Below, one piece after another: positions 45,222 through 57,461 of a DNA stretch of 64,000 nt. The DNA lies in NCBI GenBank assembly GCA_963978895.1, contig OZ022246.1, forward strand, positions 24,274,526 to 24,338,525. Reading direction: 5' to 3'. The notes under the pieces were generated by a model. It was not told the origin of the DNA. It worked only from the letters and a program-made list of their open reading frames with translations, and ran no database searches. How positions within the stretch are numbered: the first letter of the stretch is position 1; each line of letters starts with the position of its first letter. The stretch comes from Erpobdella octoculata (taxonomy: Eukaryota > Annelida > Clitellata > Hirudinida > Erpobdellidae). A program made the translations under genes and the position numbers.

Positions 45222-45347
45222 GGTTACAGTATCTGTTTGTGTGTGTGGCTTTCTCTGTACACAAATCTTGCAAGTAAAATTTAACCAGTTTTTTGACTAG
45301 CTAGGAAGCTGAAACATTCAGCATAGCTTTATATTGGATGGCAATGC
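45222..45347 (+). mobile_element. rep-A copy 2, left piece
   Basis: Matches the reverse complement of 9150-9270 (CTTTCTCTGTAC .. TTTTTGACTAGCTAGGAAGCT .. CAGCATAGCTTTATATTGGATG). It is interrupted by the LTR element and continues at 48482. Confidence 0.6.
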
Positions 45348-48152
45348 TGTAAACGTAGAGGAATATGCTTTCTAGCGATTCGTAACGTTAAAGTCGAAGT
45401 TATTTATAACACAATATTTCTCGAATTTATTTTAACTTTATTATTCTTCCTTGAATATAATCCTATTCTTGACTCTAAACTGACTTATCTCACTTTGCAG
45501 AAGTTAACCCGGTTCTGACAAAATCTTTTGATAATTCCAATTTCTCTCCCCAGAACACTTCATTTTCTCAATGAAGACCACAAAAAGGAAAAGGACCAAT
45601 ACCAATTATATATATATACATATATATATACATATATATATACATATATATATATATATACATATACATCCATCCATCCATGTATATATACACTCAAACA
45701 CACATATACATATATATACATTAATGATACAAAAATTATACGCACACACAATGTCACAGGAGCACAAATATACATATATACATACATATACATATATATA
45801 TACACATATATACACACATATACACACATATACACACAGATACATTCATACATAAATGACTATTGTTTAAACACAACCAAAATATGCACCCATAATAAAA
45901 TAAAATAAACAACTATTATGAAAATACGTAAGATGAATCATCTTCATCTTACATATCCCCCCTCTTCGAAAAAAGGAACGCGTTAGCGTTTCTTGATTAC
46001 ATCGTCACTCTCTTTACGACTAAGAAAGTCAGCACCGATGTTTTCCTTGCCTTTGAAATAGTTTACTTTCAACTTATTCTCAACCTCTATCTCTCTGCGT
46101 GCTATGTCAACAGGACGGGCATCTCCGAAGATTGTCGAATTCAACTTTCCATCTTTCCCCACCCCTCCATGTTGGCCTCTAGGCAGCAGATTGAGACTTG
46201 GTCTTTCTTTTGGCGGATTCAAAGCCTGAACTTTTGCCTCAACTTTATTTCCTACCTTTGAAATGGCAGACGTGTTTCTTTCCTTGCTTTGATACAGCTC
46301 CGAGTTAGCCGACGATTTTCTATAATTTACCCGAACATTCCTCTGTGTGCTGTCGTAGTTAAGAGCGGATTTCTGACCAAAGCGTTTTCCTGCAGCCATT
46401 GCATCCAAACCTCTTACTCCTTCGACATTTCCCAGCACGAGATCGCAAAGCAGGTTTTTCATGCACACAACCTCTCTGGTTCCTTTGAACCAGTCTGTTT
46501 TGATTTTTACCACTGCTGTTGGAGCCACCCGAACTGTGCCGTCGATCAAAACACAGGGTCTTGTTCTTCCGGTCATCTGACGCGGGTGCACTAATGATTC
46601 CTTTACCATTATGGCAGTACAGCCAGTGTCCCTCAAAACTTTTACCGGTTTTCTGTTCACAAACCCTCTGGTTAATTCAAACTTTTCTCCTGAGTGAAAA
46701 CAACCATCCGCTATTACCGGTGAAAAGCAGCCACATTTTAATTGGACCTCATTCATTTTACCTTCCATCACCATGACCGCGCATGCATTCACTACTCCAG
46801 AGTCTTTGCATGGTGGTGTCATGGTGGCTTCTCTACGCGTTTGACACACGACTGGAGTTGCTTGAGTGGCTTGCCTGTAGTCCCTCGCGATCTGTCCAGC
46901 GTGATGACAATCCTTTGCCATATGGCCCGGTTTATTGCAATTGTAACAGCGTGGTCCAACCATTCCCGAGTCAATGTCTGGTTGACTACGATTTCCGCTA
47001 ATCCTGCTTGTGTTCTCGACCTTTGCCAAGCTTTTGACTGGGTGAGCTTGATTGTACTTGTTGACCCAGCGACTTAACTCATTGACGTCACCGCTTTCTT
47101 TCTCCAACAAATACTCAGCCATTCCCGACGGACACTTTCCAAAGAACTGCTCTTTTAAAAATAAAAACAAATAGTTTTTTGTACCCGCGAGATCCACCCA
47201 GCGCCTGAGGTAACTATCCAGTCGCACCAGATACTGTTCCCAAGTCTCTTCTGGTTCAAGCTTTGACTCTCGAAACTTTATGCGGTAGTCTTCTGCCGAC
47301 TTCCCAAAACGGCGAAGGAGTGCCTCTTTTACCGACTCGTAATCCTGCATCTGACTATCGCTGAGTTGGCCAAACACTTCCAATGTCTTCGCACTGAGCA
47401 GAGAACCCAGAAGCATTCCCCAACCCTTTTTTGGATGATCATTCGCCGTGGCCAATGCCTCAAAACGGAGCAGAAATGCGTCCACGTCGTCACCTTCCGA
47501 GAACTTTGGATATGGAATCTTTGTTACCTCTACCGTCGCCTTTGGCTCTTTCTTTGTTAGGGCTTCCAATTCCAGCTTCTTCAATTCTAATTCATGTTGA
47601 CGTTGAGCTATTTTATCTTCACGTTCCCGCTCTTGTTGTGCTTTTTTATCTTCCCGCTCCTCCATTCTCCTAACTCTTTCTTCATCTTTTAATTCTTTGA
47701 CAAAATTCTTCAATTCCTCTCCGGAATAGCCCAGAGCCTGTCCCATCGCAATGAATTTTTCTGTGTCAGACATTTTTCACAAAGTAAAAAAATTCGGTCA
47801 CTTGTGATCAAACAACTTCAGAAAATATATTTACGGATGAAAATGCGTAAATACGTCGAGGTCACCAATGTAAACGTAGAGGAATATGCTTTCTAGCGAT
47901 TCGTAACGTTAAAGTCGAAGTTATTTATAACACAATATTTCTCGAATTTATTTTAACTTTATTATTCTTCCTTGAATATAATCCTATTCTTGACTCTAAA
48001 CTGACTTATCTCACTTTGCAGAAGTTAACCCGGTTCTGACAAAATCTTTTGATAATTCCAATTTCTCTCCCCAGAACACTTCATTTTCTCAATGAAGACC
48101 ACAAAAAGGAAAAGGACCAATACCAATTATATATATATACATATATATATAC

Positions 48153-48183
<31 letters not shown>

Positions 48184-48481
48184 CATATACATCCATCCAT
48201 CCATGTATATATACACTCAAACACACATATACATATATATACATTAATGATACAAAAATTATACGCACACACAATGTCACAGGAGCACAAATATACATAT
48301 ATACATACATATACATATATATATACACATATATACACACATATACACACATATACACACAGATACATTCATACATAAATGACTATTGTTTAAACACAAC
48401 CAAAATATGCACACATAATAAAATAAAATAAACAACTATTATGAAAATACGTAAGATGAATCATCTTCATCTTACAAATGC
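45343..48481 (-). mobile_element. Young, internally deleted LTR retrotransposon (Gypsy-like gag)
   Basis: LTRs at 45348-45953 (606 bp) and 47869-48476 (608 bp) begin TGTAAACG and end CTTACA. They differ only by a TA unit and about one base. The 5-bp target duplication AATGC is intact (45343-45347, 48477-48481). On the minus strand a primer-binding-site-like TTGGTGACCTCGACG follows the 5' LTR (47868 downward), and a purine tract GAAGAGGGGGGA lies at 45955-45966. Reverse transcriptase and integrase are absent. Confidence 0.92.
45983..47773 (-). CDS. Retrotransposon gag/protease ORF fused to an RNase H remnant
   Basis: A 596-aa frame from the ATG at 47773. Residues 25-75 are a charged coiled coil. 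Residues 85-245 look like a Gypsy-type capsid region. A CCHC knuckle (CYNCNKPGHMAKDC) is at 276-289 and an aspartic-protease-like RDTGCTAIMV at 381-390. The last ~25 residues (NYFKGKENIGADFLSRK) resemble the end of the RNase H region that normally lies hundreds of residues further on. Reverse transcriptase is missing, so a large in-frame deletion joined the parts. The element would depend on another copy for mobility. Confidence 0.85.
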   Translation of the reverse strand: MSDTEKFIAMGQALGYSGEELKNFVKELKDEERVRRMEEREDKKAQQEREREDKIAQRQHELELKKLELEALTKKEPKATVEVTKIPYPKFSEGDDVDAFLLRFEALATANDHPKKGWGMLLGSLLSAKTLEVFGQLSDSQMQDYESVKEALLRRFGKSAEDYRIKFRESKLEPEETWEQYLVRLDSYLRRWVDLAGTKNYLFLFLKEQFFGKCPSGMAEYLLEKESGDVNELSRWVNKYNQAHPVKSLAKVENTSRISGNRSQPDIDSGMVGPRCYNCNKPGHMAKDCHHAGQIARDYRQATQATPVVCQTRREATMTPPCKDSGVVNACAVMVMEGKMNEVQLKCGCFSPVIADGCFHSGEKFELTRGFVNRKPVKVLRDTGCTAIMVKESLVHPRQMTGRTRPCVLIDGTVRVAPTAVVKIKTDWFKGTREVVCMKNLLCDLVLGNVEGVRGLDAMAAGKRFGQKSALNYDSTQRNVRVNYRKSSANSELYQSKERNTSAISKVGNKVEAKVQALNPPKERPSLNLLPRGQHGGVGKDGKLNSTIFGDARPVDIARREIEVENKLKVNYFKGKENIGADFLSRKESDDVIKKR

Positions 48482-48577
48482 ATGATTCAATTAAAAAAAA
48501 TTAATTAGAACTTTTTTCGCATTTCTAAATCGAGTGTATTTGAAATAAAAGTTTGTGTTAAAAAACTCGTTTTTTTC
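48482..48577 (+). mobile_element. rep-A copy 2, right piece
   Basis: Continues copy 2 after the LTR insertion (ATTTCTAAATCGAGTGTATT .. TTTGTGTTAAAAAACTCG). It lacks about 230 bp present in the copy at 8849-9296. Confidence 0.6.
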
Positions 48578-48667
48578 CTTTACTTGTTTGTTATTGGAGA
48601 GGGCGGCACGAATCAATCGCCAGGTGTTGCTGATTTGATATGAGTAAGAAAAAAAATATTAAAATTA

Positions 48668-49555
48668 CTGTATTATTCATTGATTTACCCCTATTTTACA
48701 TACTGCAATATAGTTTGGGCAGCTAACTATCCAACAAGATTAAGAGGACTACACATTCTTCAAAAGAAAGCAGTTCGCATCATTTTTCATTTGCCATATC
48801 GAGCTCCAACTGGGCCGACATTTCCTGTGAATGATCTTCTAAACATACATGAATTAAATAAATTTCAAATTTGCTTTTTTATGTTCAAATATAATAGTGG
48901 AGAATTACCTAATGTGTTCATTCATATGTTCAAGAAAACTTCGGAGATCCATACATTTGCTTTGCGTTCATCAATCAACTATAGATCTGATTTTTGTGGT
49001 ACTACTTTCAAAAGTTTTTCTATTTGCTGTCGAGGACCTCGGTTGTATAACTCCCTTTCAGTTCATTTAAAATCAATTAAATTAATAACACTGTTTAAAA
49101 AATGTTTGAAATCTTTCATTTTACTTTCAAATTGATCACATGTCTCTTTCTCAGCTTGTTTGTTTCTTCCCTTAATTCTATATTCTTAACTTTTCTTATT
49201 ATTATACACCTGCTTCTCAACTCTTGGTTCATTGATGATTTGATTTCTCTGCTTGTCTTTCAACTCGAATAGCCTTAATCTAAAACTTTATTACTCTTGA
49301 AATGAAATCTGAAGACTTGTATTTTATTTTTTTTCTTTCAATGAGATTGATTTTGTGTTTTCTGTTTGTTTGTGGTTTATTCTCATTTTTATTATTTACT
49401 ATAAGGATATCCCCTAGATGGGAAGTAATTCCCTTGGGAGACTCCTTTTGGGTGATGTTTATTTTGTTTTACTTTTTTTTGTGATCTGTTTTTTTTTGCT
49501 TATCATCATCCCAATAAACAAATTAAACCAAAAAGAAAAAAAAACCAAAAAACAT
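48668..49555 (+). mobile_element. 5'-truncated LINE: RT C-terminal fragment and 3' UTR
   Basis: 48668-49135 encodes about 155 residues ending in a stop: YPYFTYCNIVW, LHILQKKAVRIIF, LLNIHELNKFQICFFMFKY, then GPRLYNSLSVHLKSIK and LFKKCLKSF. These are landmarks of the region after the RT domain in non-LTR retrotransposons. A 3' UTR runs to an A-rich tail near 49555. The 5' part is absent. Confidence 0.75.
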
Positions 49556-49559
49556 TGAT

Positions 49560-50186
49560 TTATAATCTAGCCTTAAAAGTCCAATGCCCAGTGACCTGAC
49601 ATTAACCTTCTAAGTACTGTAGGACTGCTAGCAAGCCAAGCAATATATTTTTAATCCTTCGTTCCACTGTTAAATTACTTGCCTCACTAGAAATTTGAAG
49701 AGGTTACAACAACAAAAAATCTTACTAACCACCGTGCGGAAAAAGCAGAAATATTTCGGAGTGCAAAAACTGCTTGAGGAATGTCGCAGTTTTCAGTTTT
49801 TAGAAGCTTGTTTGATACAAAATTACCTATACTAAAATTCACCGGCATCTACCTCAAAATACTAAGTTAGTTTTTTTTTAAATAAGTGTGGAAACGGGGA
49901 CCCTGGTTGCCTGGGTCCTAAATGACCGCCTAGAGTACCACCTCGTTGTAAAGCCAGGCCTATCGGTGCAGGTGCAGGTATAAATGAACAGGTAAAAATA
50001 AGCTCCATGCAGCTGCTGTCAACACAGGTAGCTTTTTCTATTCTAAGCACATAGCTTCAATGAGTTCGTTTTTTTAAATAATAACAATAGTGGTTACGAC
50101 GGTGATGATGATACTGATGACTCTTTGGATATATTATCAGCTTTAGAATTGTTACAAGTTGTATATCTATGTAACTCGAAAGTAAC
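49560..50186. other. Intergenic upstream of Rec10
   Basis: GC-richer stretch at 49885-49985 resembling repeat sequence but not matched to another copy here. No exon found. Confidence 0.4.
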
Positions 50187-51946
50187 ATGAAAATCGTTTC
50201 ACTCTTATTCATTGAACTTCTTTGTGAGTGCTTCGCGCGAGAGATTCACGAGCCTCATGTATGGTGCGATCCTTACAAAACCTTCTGCTTGTTTACATTC
50301 GGATCGGCTGTAAAAGTTTCGAGTCTCAAAGAAGCTGAACGGATTTGCAAGAGTGCGAAAAAAGATGGCCGCCTCCTGGAAATAACAGGATCAGACGAGT
50401 TGCACACGGCGAATGCTTTCAAAAATTACGCATTTCTCGAGAAGGAAAACGTTTTGATATCAAATGAGTGTATGTGTTATAGTAAGGCTTGTAAACGTTG
50501 AATATACTATTTTTATAACATGGTCTTATGCGTAATTTTTTTTATCTAGCACTAAACAGGATTGAGCTAAGAGAATATGGATTTTATCACTTTCAGCCGA
50601 CTGAACAGGAACTCAGTTATGTTGTTATTTGTATGACAGGTATTTTTTATTGATTTTTTGGATAATTTTAATTGTTTTGTTTAATTATTAATTAATTAAA
50701 ATTGATCAAAAGTAAAGTTTTACTTATAAATTCTCGTTCACTTTAAATAAAAAAATATGAATTTAAAACAAAATTACTTTACAATATTTGTTTCTTTTAT
50801 TTTACAAACATTGAATTAAGAGCATGTAGTTGAAGACAGTTGAAGTGAATTTATAAATTTGTTTTTTTTTCGTAAATACATCAGTTGATTTCATTTCTAT
50901 AAATAGATTGCCTAGCCACTTGGACAGTGTATGAAAACTCCAAGCTTATTGATGGAAAAGATTACCCCAAAGAAAAGTTTCCCACTCAATGTATTTACAC
51001 ATGTGAAACTGATGAATCAAAGAACTGTGTTGGCGTTGAAAAAGATTCTTCTTTAGAGACACAGTGTTGGTATTACGATACGAATAGCTTTCCAAATCTT
51101 ACAAATTTTGATGGTGAAGCGTTGTATATCATCGATCGAACGACGAAAACCCCTGACAGATGTGTTGGAAATTTAACAAGTATAGATTTGTTTTATGATT
51201 TTTTAGTTCTGTATAAAAATTAAATTAAAAATGATTTAACTCACTTGATCAACTCTGATTATTTATATTATTCATTGCAGAACCAAATTTGCTTTTCATA
51301 AATGGTTATCCTGCGCTATCCAATTCTGGTGAGTCAAAATTTACATATATTTACTGATCTGCAATAAGTACTCAAGATAATAATTTGTTAGTCTAAATAA
51401 AAGAACTTTCAAAATATTTGAGCAAAGATAGCCTAAAAAGCTGTAATGTTTGATCATCGATCACCTGAGGCTTTAACTTTAAGATATGTCAAGCTGTAAT
51501 CCATTCTTTGCTTGGTTAAGCCACAGCCAAAAATGACTACAGGTAGATGAAAAGCTAGCTGAGTTGCCGATGGCTGTTTTTACACATGCAAGTATTGAAG
51601 CCGATATCTATGCGTAGAATTCGAAAACTATATATAACTATACCATCTGCCGCGATTATTAATTTAATAATTTTCTATAATTATTATTATAGAGCATGGA
51701 ACATCCAAGAAGTGGATAGCAATAACAGTCATCCTAATTTTGATTGTTTTAGTATTTTCTTCTGCTTTTGTTTATTGCAGAAGAGAAAACAATTATTTTC
51801 CAGAAATGTAAGTTAGGCTGGAGTGTTTCAAAATGTTGGTGTTTTTTAAATTTTTTCAATAATTTTTCCATTATTTTTCCAGACGAAGGAGACCGGATGA
51901 CCGATGTTTCATAATCGACGAAGAAGAGAAAGACAATGAATTATAA
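50187..51946 (+). CDS. Rec10, CTLD/PAN receptor with acidic tail
   Basis: Exons 50187-50469, 50550-50639, 50907-51179, 51281-51328, 51693-51807, 51883-51946 give 290 aa. The signal peptide starts MKIVSLLFIELLCECF. The CTLD-like part has WCDPYKTFCLFTFG, DGRLLEITG and YVVICM; the PAN-like domain has CIYTCETDESKNCVGVEK and CWYYD. A 16-residue stalk exon precedes a TM helix (ITVILILIVLVFSSAFVYC). The tail ends DDRCFIIDEEEKDNEL, acidic and without a YxxL/V motif. The CTLD exons are diverged from Rec8 and Rec9, but the PAN exon is very close to Rec9, suggesting conversion or exon exchange. Confidence 0.8.
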
Positions 51947-52981
51947 GGAAAAAATGGCGGTTGAAAACAATTTCTTTATTTGATTTGCAATTTTTTTTGT
52001 GATTTACTGTTTCAAATTACATTCCTAGTGTCACGTGGTTTTGTTTAACAAAGCATTTTTGTATTTTTAATGCACTGACCAAATGAAGGAACAAAAAATA
52101 AATTTTTAGTTTAAGAAAAATTTTTTTTCTCAATTTCCAAGTATCAACTAATAACACCTTTTCACTCATTCATAACTTCTACTAGATCTAATATAATAGT
52201 ATTTATATGCAATGCTATGTCTTGATGTTTTCCGAGACCGTTTTCATTGATTTTTACAATTAATTCATCGTTATTGTCTGTTAACCGCTGTGCGTCATTG
52301 TCAGGCTGGTTAATAAAGATTTACTTACTTACTTACTTAATTTATCGTATTTGAAATAAAACAAATTCGACTGATGGTTGTTTACATTAAAGATATTAGG
52401 ATAATATAATAGAACTTGCATTTTCAATTGCTACACCACTGAGCGACTCATTAGAAACTATTTTTAGTCATCTGGAGACTGTAATGAAAATATGTTAAAC
52501 ATTACACATAATTTACATTTTAATCTTAATTTAAAATTTTGTCTCATCCAAAAACTGAATTTTGTCAGCGTCTTGCACTCCTAAATAAGACTGCTGCTGA
52601 TAAAATGCATTATAACTGTATTTCAAGGTCATTTCTTGTTTATTCAACTTTTTTATTAATTGTTCAACTTTTATTGTTGTGTTTCTAGTTTTTTTGTTTC
52701 TGGATAATAATTGATAATTTTCATTTTAGTAACATGGCTTTTAGGTTGTTTAGTTTGTAGGGGTTATGATGTGTTTATAAATTTATTTAATGCAATTAAA
52801 TTATTGAAGCTAATAGTTAGCAATACTGTCGTTCATCGAACAAATTAATAGCTTAGGAAGAAGAAGAAGAAGATCATGTGAGCATTATTAATTAAACTTC
52901 CGCTTTCACACTCCATATAATTAAAAAGTTATCAAAATTTTGTAAATTCAGCTGAAACTTGTGGCGTTAAAGCGAACGATA
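51947..52981. other. Intergenic between Rec10 and Rec11
   Basis: A short ACTT tandem run at about 52323-52340 and AT-rich sequence. No exon or element was recognised. Confidence 0.45.
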
Positions 52982-54409
52982 ATGCTCTCAGAACTCATAT
53001 TGTTTCAACTCTTTCAACTTTCTTTTGGTAAATATTTGTGTCAGTGGTGTGATCCTTACGAGACATTTTGTTTATTTTCATTGGATTCTAACGTAACTGT
53101 TTCTAATCTGAATGAAGCCCATCAACTTTGTACGGAAGCGAAAAGTGGCAGTGAACCAATCGGATATCTAGAGAGCAAAAAGTTTGCTTCGTCAAATAAA
53201 GAGTTTATAAATTGTTCTAACTCAGATAGTAGAAAAATAATAATTAATACCGATAAACATGAAGAACAATGTTGGTTGGAACACAGTAATGTCTTTTTCA
53301 ATATCTGTTCATGATAATTTATTACTTTAAATATTTAGTTTTATGCACTGATAAAATATTTCAGATATCACAAATCAAAAAGAGAAAGAAATCGAATGTA
53401 GCAACAAGAGCTTAACTGACAATATTTACGGAGTAATTTGTAAGATTGGTTAGTAAAGTTGTGATCTATTCCTCACTAAAATTATTTACACATAGAGACA
53501 TTTTGTGTACAAACAGAATGTCATGCAAAATGGAATGTCACTGTTAAGAAAGGATTATCTGTGGCACAACGTGAGATTTATAAAACCAAACCAGGTTGCT
53601 TGAATGAATGTGAAACAAACAGAACATTACAATGTGCTGCTGTTCAGTTTAAAACAACGTACAACTCACATTGTTGGATTTCTTCTTACGGATCTCAAAA
53701 TGTAAAGGTCGTTGATGATGACCATGGAACTGTCTATTTTATAAATCGAAGTAATAAAACTATTGAAACTTGCAGTGCAAAGAATCCAAGTATGCGTTTC
53801 AATGTCTCATATTTTGATCATTTTATTGAATGAATTAAATAACATTTTTTACTTTAGGTCATCCAGGAAAACAAAATTCAACTTTTTTATATAATTGCCT
53901 CTTAATAGGTAAGTTATTGTTATTTATTTATTAATAAAAGTAAAAAAAAACTCGATCATATTTTCAAATTGTTTGCACAAAAAGAACGTTCCACAACTTC
54001 CACGTGTGATGATGACGATGATGCTGATAGTAATAAAAAATTATACTAATATACGAAATATTGTTTACAGTGCTGACAATTCTTCTAATCTCGATTCTCC
54101 TAATTTGTCTTTTCTGCGTTGTTTCTAAACAAAGAATAAAACGGAAATTACAACAGGAATCCGAATTCGAGTAATTTATTTAAATTATATTATTTACAAC
54201 AAATGAAAAAAATTTTTCTTTTTTTTAATTATTTAAAAATAATTTAATTTAAATAAAGATGGATTGACGGAAACAGCATAGAAAGCAAATCCAGAATACA
54301 ACAAACCGTGACCTTTCAATACCAGGAGGTCAAACCCGACAAGTACACCCTATGCTATTCAGTTTCCCACGTTGGACCAATTTTTGACGATAGAAAAACT
54401 CATTCTTGA
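52982..54409 (+). CDS. Rec11, CTLD/PAN receptor with YxxV tail
   Basis: Exons 52982-53285, 53365-53448, 53517-53789, 53858-53908, 54071-54170, 54259-54409 give 320 aa. The start ATG at 52982 opens a signal peptide (LILFQLFQLSF). The CTLD-like part has WCDPYETFCLFSL and YGVICKI; the PAN-like domain has CLNECETNRTLQCAAVQF and CWISSYG. A 17-residue stalk and TM helix (LTILLISILLICLFCVV) precede KQRIKRK. The tail has FQYQEV and further tyrosines (KYTLCYSV). YQEV resembles an ITIM core but Phe at -2 is not a consensus residue. A 40-odd-base patch in exon 1 is identical to Rec2 and Rec4 although the surrounding sequence is diverged. Confidence 0.78.
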
Positions 54410-56136
54410 AAAGAAGTACATTTTATAATAAGATATTATTTGCATCATAATAGATTATATTATATTTGGGTTTTGAAATAAAATATTTGAACTTGCTGGA
54501 AAGTTAATAAAAAGATGTGAATTAAAAGATCTATAATGGCGGTACCGTTTTTGTCGTGAAAACGGAACAATGAAATCATTTTGTTTTACTTAAGAGTTTG
54601 TTGTTGTTGTGGTTTATTATCAGGATAGCAGTTGAAGACTACTGATAACATTTATATTAACATGTTTTACATGTATATTTTAATGGAATAAAGAATATAA
54701 TCTAATATAATGTTAATTTCTAAGTAAAAAATAAACTTTTAGTATAAAAGCCTAAAATTCAATTTGAGCATTGTGGATTATATATCGGTCGGACTGTTCC
54801 TCTGCTCTTCGAGTGATTTTGATCTGTGTGTTACTTGGTTAATTTATAAGCGTCGTATTAGATTATATTACATATGATTTTAGAAATATCGTAGTTAAAC
54901 TTGATCGAACTGCTTATGCCTAATTAACTCTAAAAAGTATGAAATTGCCAAATATTACATGAAAGGCCGTCGATCAAACTTTCTGTTTCACTTTGAAATC
55001 CACCAGATGGGATCCGGTTGAGAAATACAAAATATTTAAATTTTAACTTTTTAAGCTACTGAACGTCAAATGAGCCACACACACAAACCAGATCTATTAA
55101 TCTTAAAAATTAGCATTTTGAGTGACACAGTGATAAAATCAGAGGTGGACATGGGATAGGATGACCCATGGATTGGATCGGGTTGGGTCCAATTTGTTTG
55201 ACACATGCGTGGGTTGGGTTGAACAAAAATTGTCAAATATTTTTTAATTAAAAAACTTTTTTTTAATATGGGTTGGCTTGAGTTGGGTTAAAAAATTTAA
55301 TTTTTAAGGTGGATTGGGTTGGGTTTTGTTACCAAAAATGGACCCATGCCCACATCTGGTTTTAAAATGTCGCAGCTGAACTAATAAAGTTTGACTCAAA
55401 TGTTTCTGATATCTTTTGACATGAAGGAAGTGAGGTGTGCTAACGTAATTTTATGGCTATTTATAAACTGTTAACATTTTGGACTCAGTAATTTAAAGGG
55501 ACATCTAAAAATAACGTGATTTGAAACCCCCTTTTTAGCAAGTTCTACCTACAGTCGCCTAAAACAAATTAGTAGTTTTCATCTTCAAACATATATTGAT
55601 ATATTGAAATAGAATTTATTACGGGTAATTATTTTTTAGATAGTTTTAGAGCAGCATTTTTAATTCTAGCTTTTATTTGGAATTATAAAGTACTTTTTTT
55701 TGAGTTGGTTAGAAAATAATTAAAAGTGTTTTGAATATGACAAGCATGTGTCAAACAAAAATTGAAACAGCAGAGTTTTTAACTTATTATAATTAAATAT
55801 TGTGTGAAACAACAATTTCATTTTCAGCTAATACAAAATATTCAAAATATTGCTCATTCAAAATTAGAAACAACTAAGTACGATAAGCATTATGTCATGC
55901 TACTAATAGGGCCAGGTTGCAAACTGCTAACTTACTAACTCACTTACTAATAACAGTTATTTAGTTAAATATAACTTTGAGGGGAATTTTCGAGTTAACC
56001 TGAGAAAATGTCTGATAAATTCAATAGAAAAGTTTTACCTTATAAATTCAACTGAGGCAGATGAATACGCACGTCGCTTGTAGCATATAGACTTCAGTTC
56101 AACCAAGACTGAGTTTTTTCTTAAGAATTTTGAGTT
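54410..56136. other. Intergenic between Rec11 and Rec12
   Basis: Contains the hAT-like element at 55140-55358; otherwise AT-rich with no exon recognised. Confidence 0.5.
55140..55358. mobile_element. hAT-like MITE related to 37495-37980
   Basis: Begins CAGAGGTGGACATGGG and ends CCCATGCCCACATCTG. The interior has GGGTTGGGTT runs complementary to the AACCCAACCC runs of the Rec8 intron copy. No clear target duplication. Confidence 0.5.
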
Positions 56137-57461
56137 ATGACGAAATTCTATTTTGTAAAAGTAATAATGATGCTCTTATATTATAGTTTAATTAAAGGAA
56201 CAAATAATAATTGTATTTCTGATCAAAAAAAGTACAACTGCAATACACTAAAATTTGTTCCTCTAAATTGTGGCAAAGCTAATGGATTTCAAGATACAGG
56301 TAAATTTCAATTATACAAAGCTGGAGGTTGCCTGTGTTTATTTTTTTGGTTTACTGACAGTTACAGATTGTTCGAGTATCTGGGATGTTTTACCAGCTAC
56401 TTCAATCGAAGGAGGACTTATGGCTAATCAGACAGCTATAACAGACCTTCCAAGTTGCCTGAATTTTTGTTCTGTTACAGTAACTTGCTTTGCTTTTGAT
56501 TTCAACACAAATTCTCAGTGCTTTACTTTTCAAAAAGATCTTCATAGTATTTGTGATACTGTTAATAAATCACAATCAAGCTTATATATAAAATTAAATT
56601 CAAAAAATTATTCGTCATTGCTGAACTGCTGCTTTCCTATTTTGACAAGTAAACAGATTTTTCATTATGAAACTAAATACTTGAAAAATTTTTATTTGTG
56701 TTATAAAAAATGTAAACAACAAACAAAACAACTATAACGTTTACTAATTAATTTTGCCATTGCCATTTTCTTAAGCCTCAAGGTACACGAGCGAACCTTC
56801 ACTGACATTCATATCAATGAATTTGTCCTCAGTTACTTCAATACCATTGTTATCTTCAACATTATTATCATCATCAGCATCATCATCATTGTCGTCATAC
56901 CAAAAATCGTCACTTGCTCCAGTTATTGGAGGAATTGTTGGTGGAGTTCTTGTTGTTGTGGTTGTATTAATTGCAATTGGTGTCGTTGTCAGGAAACAAA
57001 AGAAGTAAACGTTTATTACTTTTTATTTATCTTTAAAAAACCTTACGTGTCAAATGCTTTTTCGGTTTTAATAGTCAAAAGATAGACCTAATAAATTTTT
57101 ACATTAAGTACTAAATATATGAGCACTTAAACTCCAGAATTTTAACATTTTACTGTGGTACCCTTTCATATATGTCCTGAAGGTTTAAAAAATTCTGGTG
57201 TCTCGTGATTTACATAAAACACTGATACTATTTTTAAGTATTTTGTTTATCAAGATAACTTAACTTGTAAATAAATTTCAAAACAGAAGGAAAGAAGAGA
57301 AGCAGACTTCTTCCACCGTAATCACGGCGGAGGACATTGACATCGGCAGGTATCCTTCACAGGTACAATCAACTTCACCTGGTCTACTCGTTTATGCTGA
57401 TCTTGGTCTTGAAAACAAAACAATCACATCTACATCAAACTCTTCTGCTGAAGTCTTGTAA
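56137..57461 (+). CDS. Rec12, PAN receptor with Ser-rich stalk and ITIM
   Basis: Exons 56137-56299, 56367-56648, 56776-57004, 57287-57461 give 282 aa. A signal peptide (VIMMLLYYSLIKG) and a short Cys-containing N-terminal module (CISDQKKYNCNTLKF) come first. The PAN-like domain has CSSIWDV, CLNFCSVTVTCFAFDF and QCFTF. Exon 3 encodes a Ser/Thr-rich stalk built on TCA repeats, then a TM helix with GGIVGGVL and RKQKK. The tail has LLVYADL, a canonical ITIM (L at -2, L at +3), plus YPSQ. The acceptor TTAAG at 56771-56775 is the one that keeps the frame. The TM resembles Rec1 and Rec3. Inhibitory signalling is inferred. Confidence 0.82.

Noticed and set aside
45528..45908. YTYI-like frames in the LTRs (also 48049-48378)
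   Set aside because: Simple-repeat (ATAC/TATA) section of the LTR; repeated identically in both LTRs.
46289..47673. Plus-strand frames of 60-110 codons opposite the gag ORF
   Set aside because: Shadows of the minus-strand retrotransposon ORF with no motif of their own.
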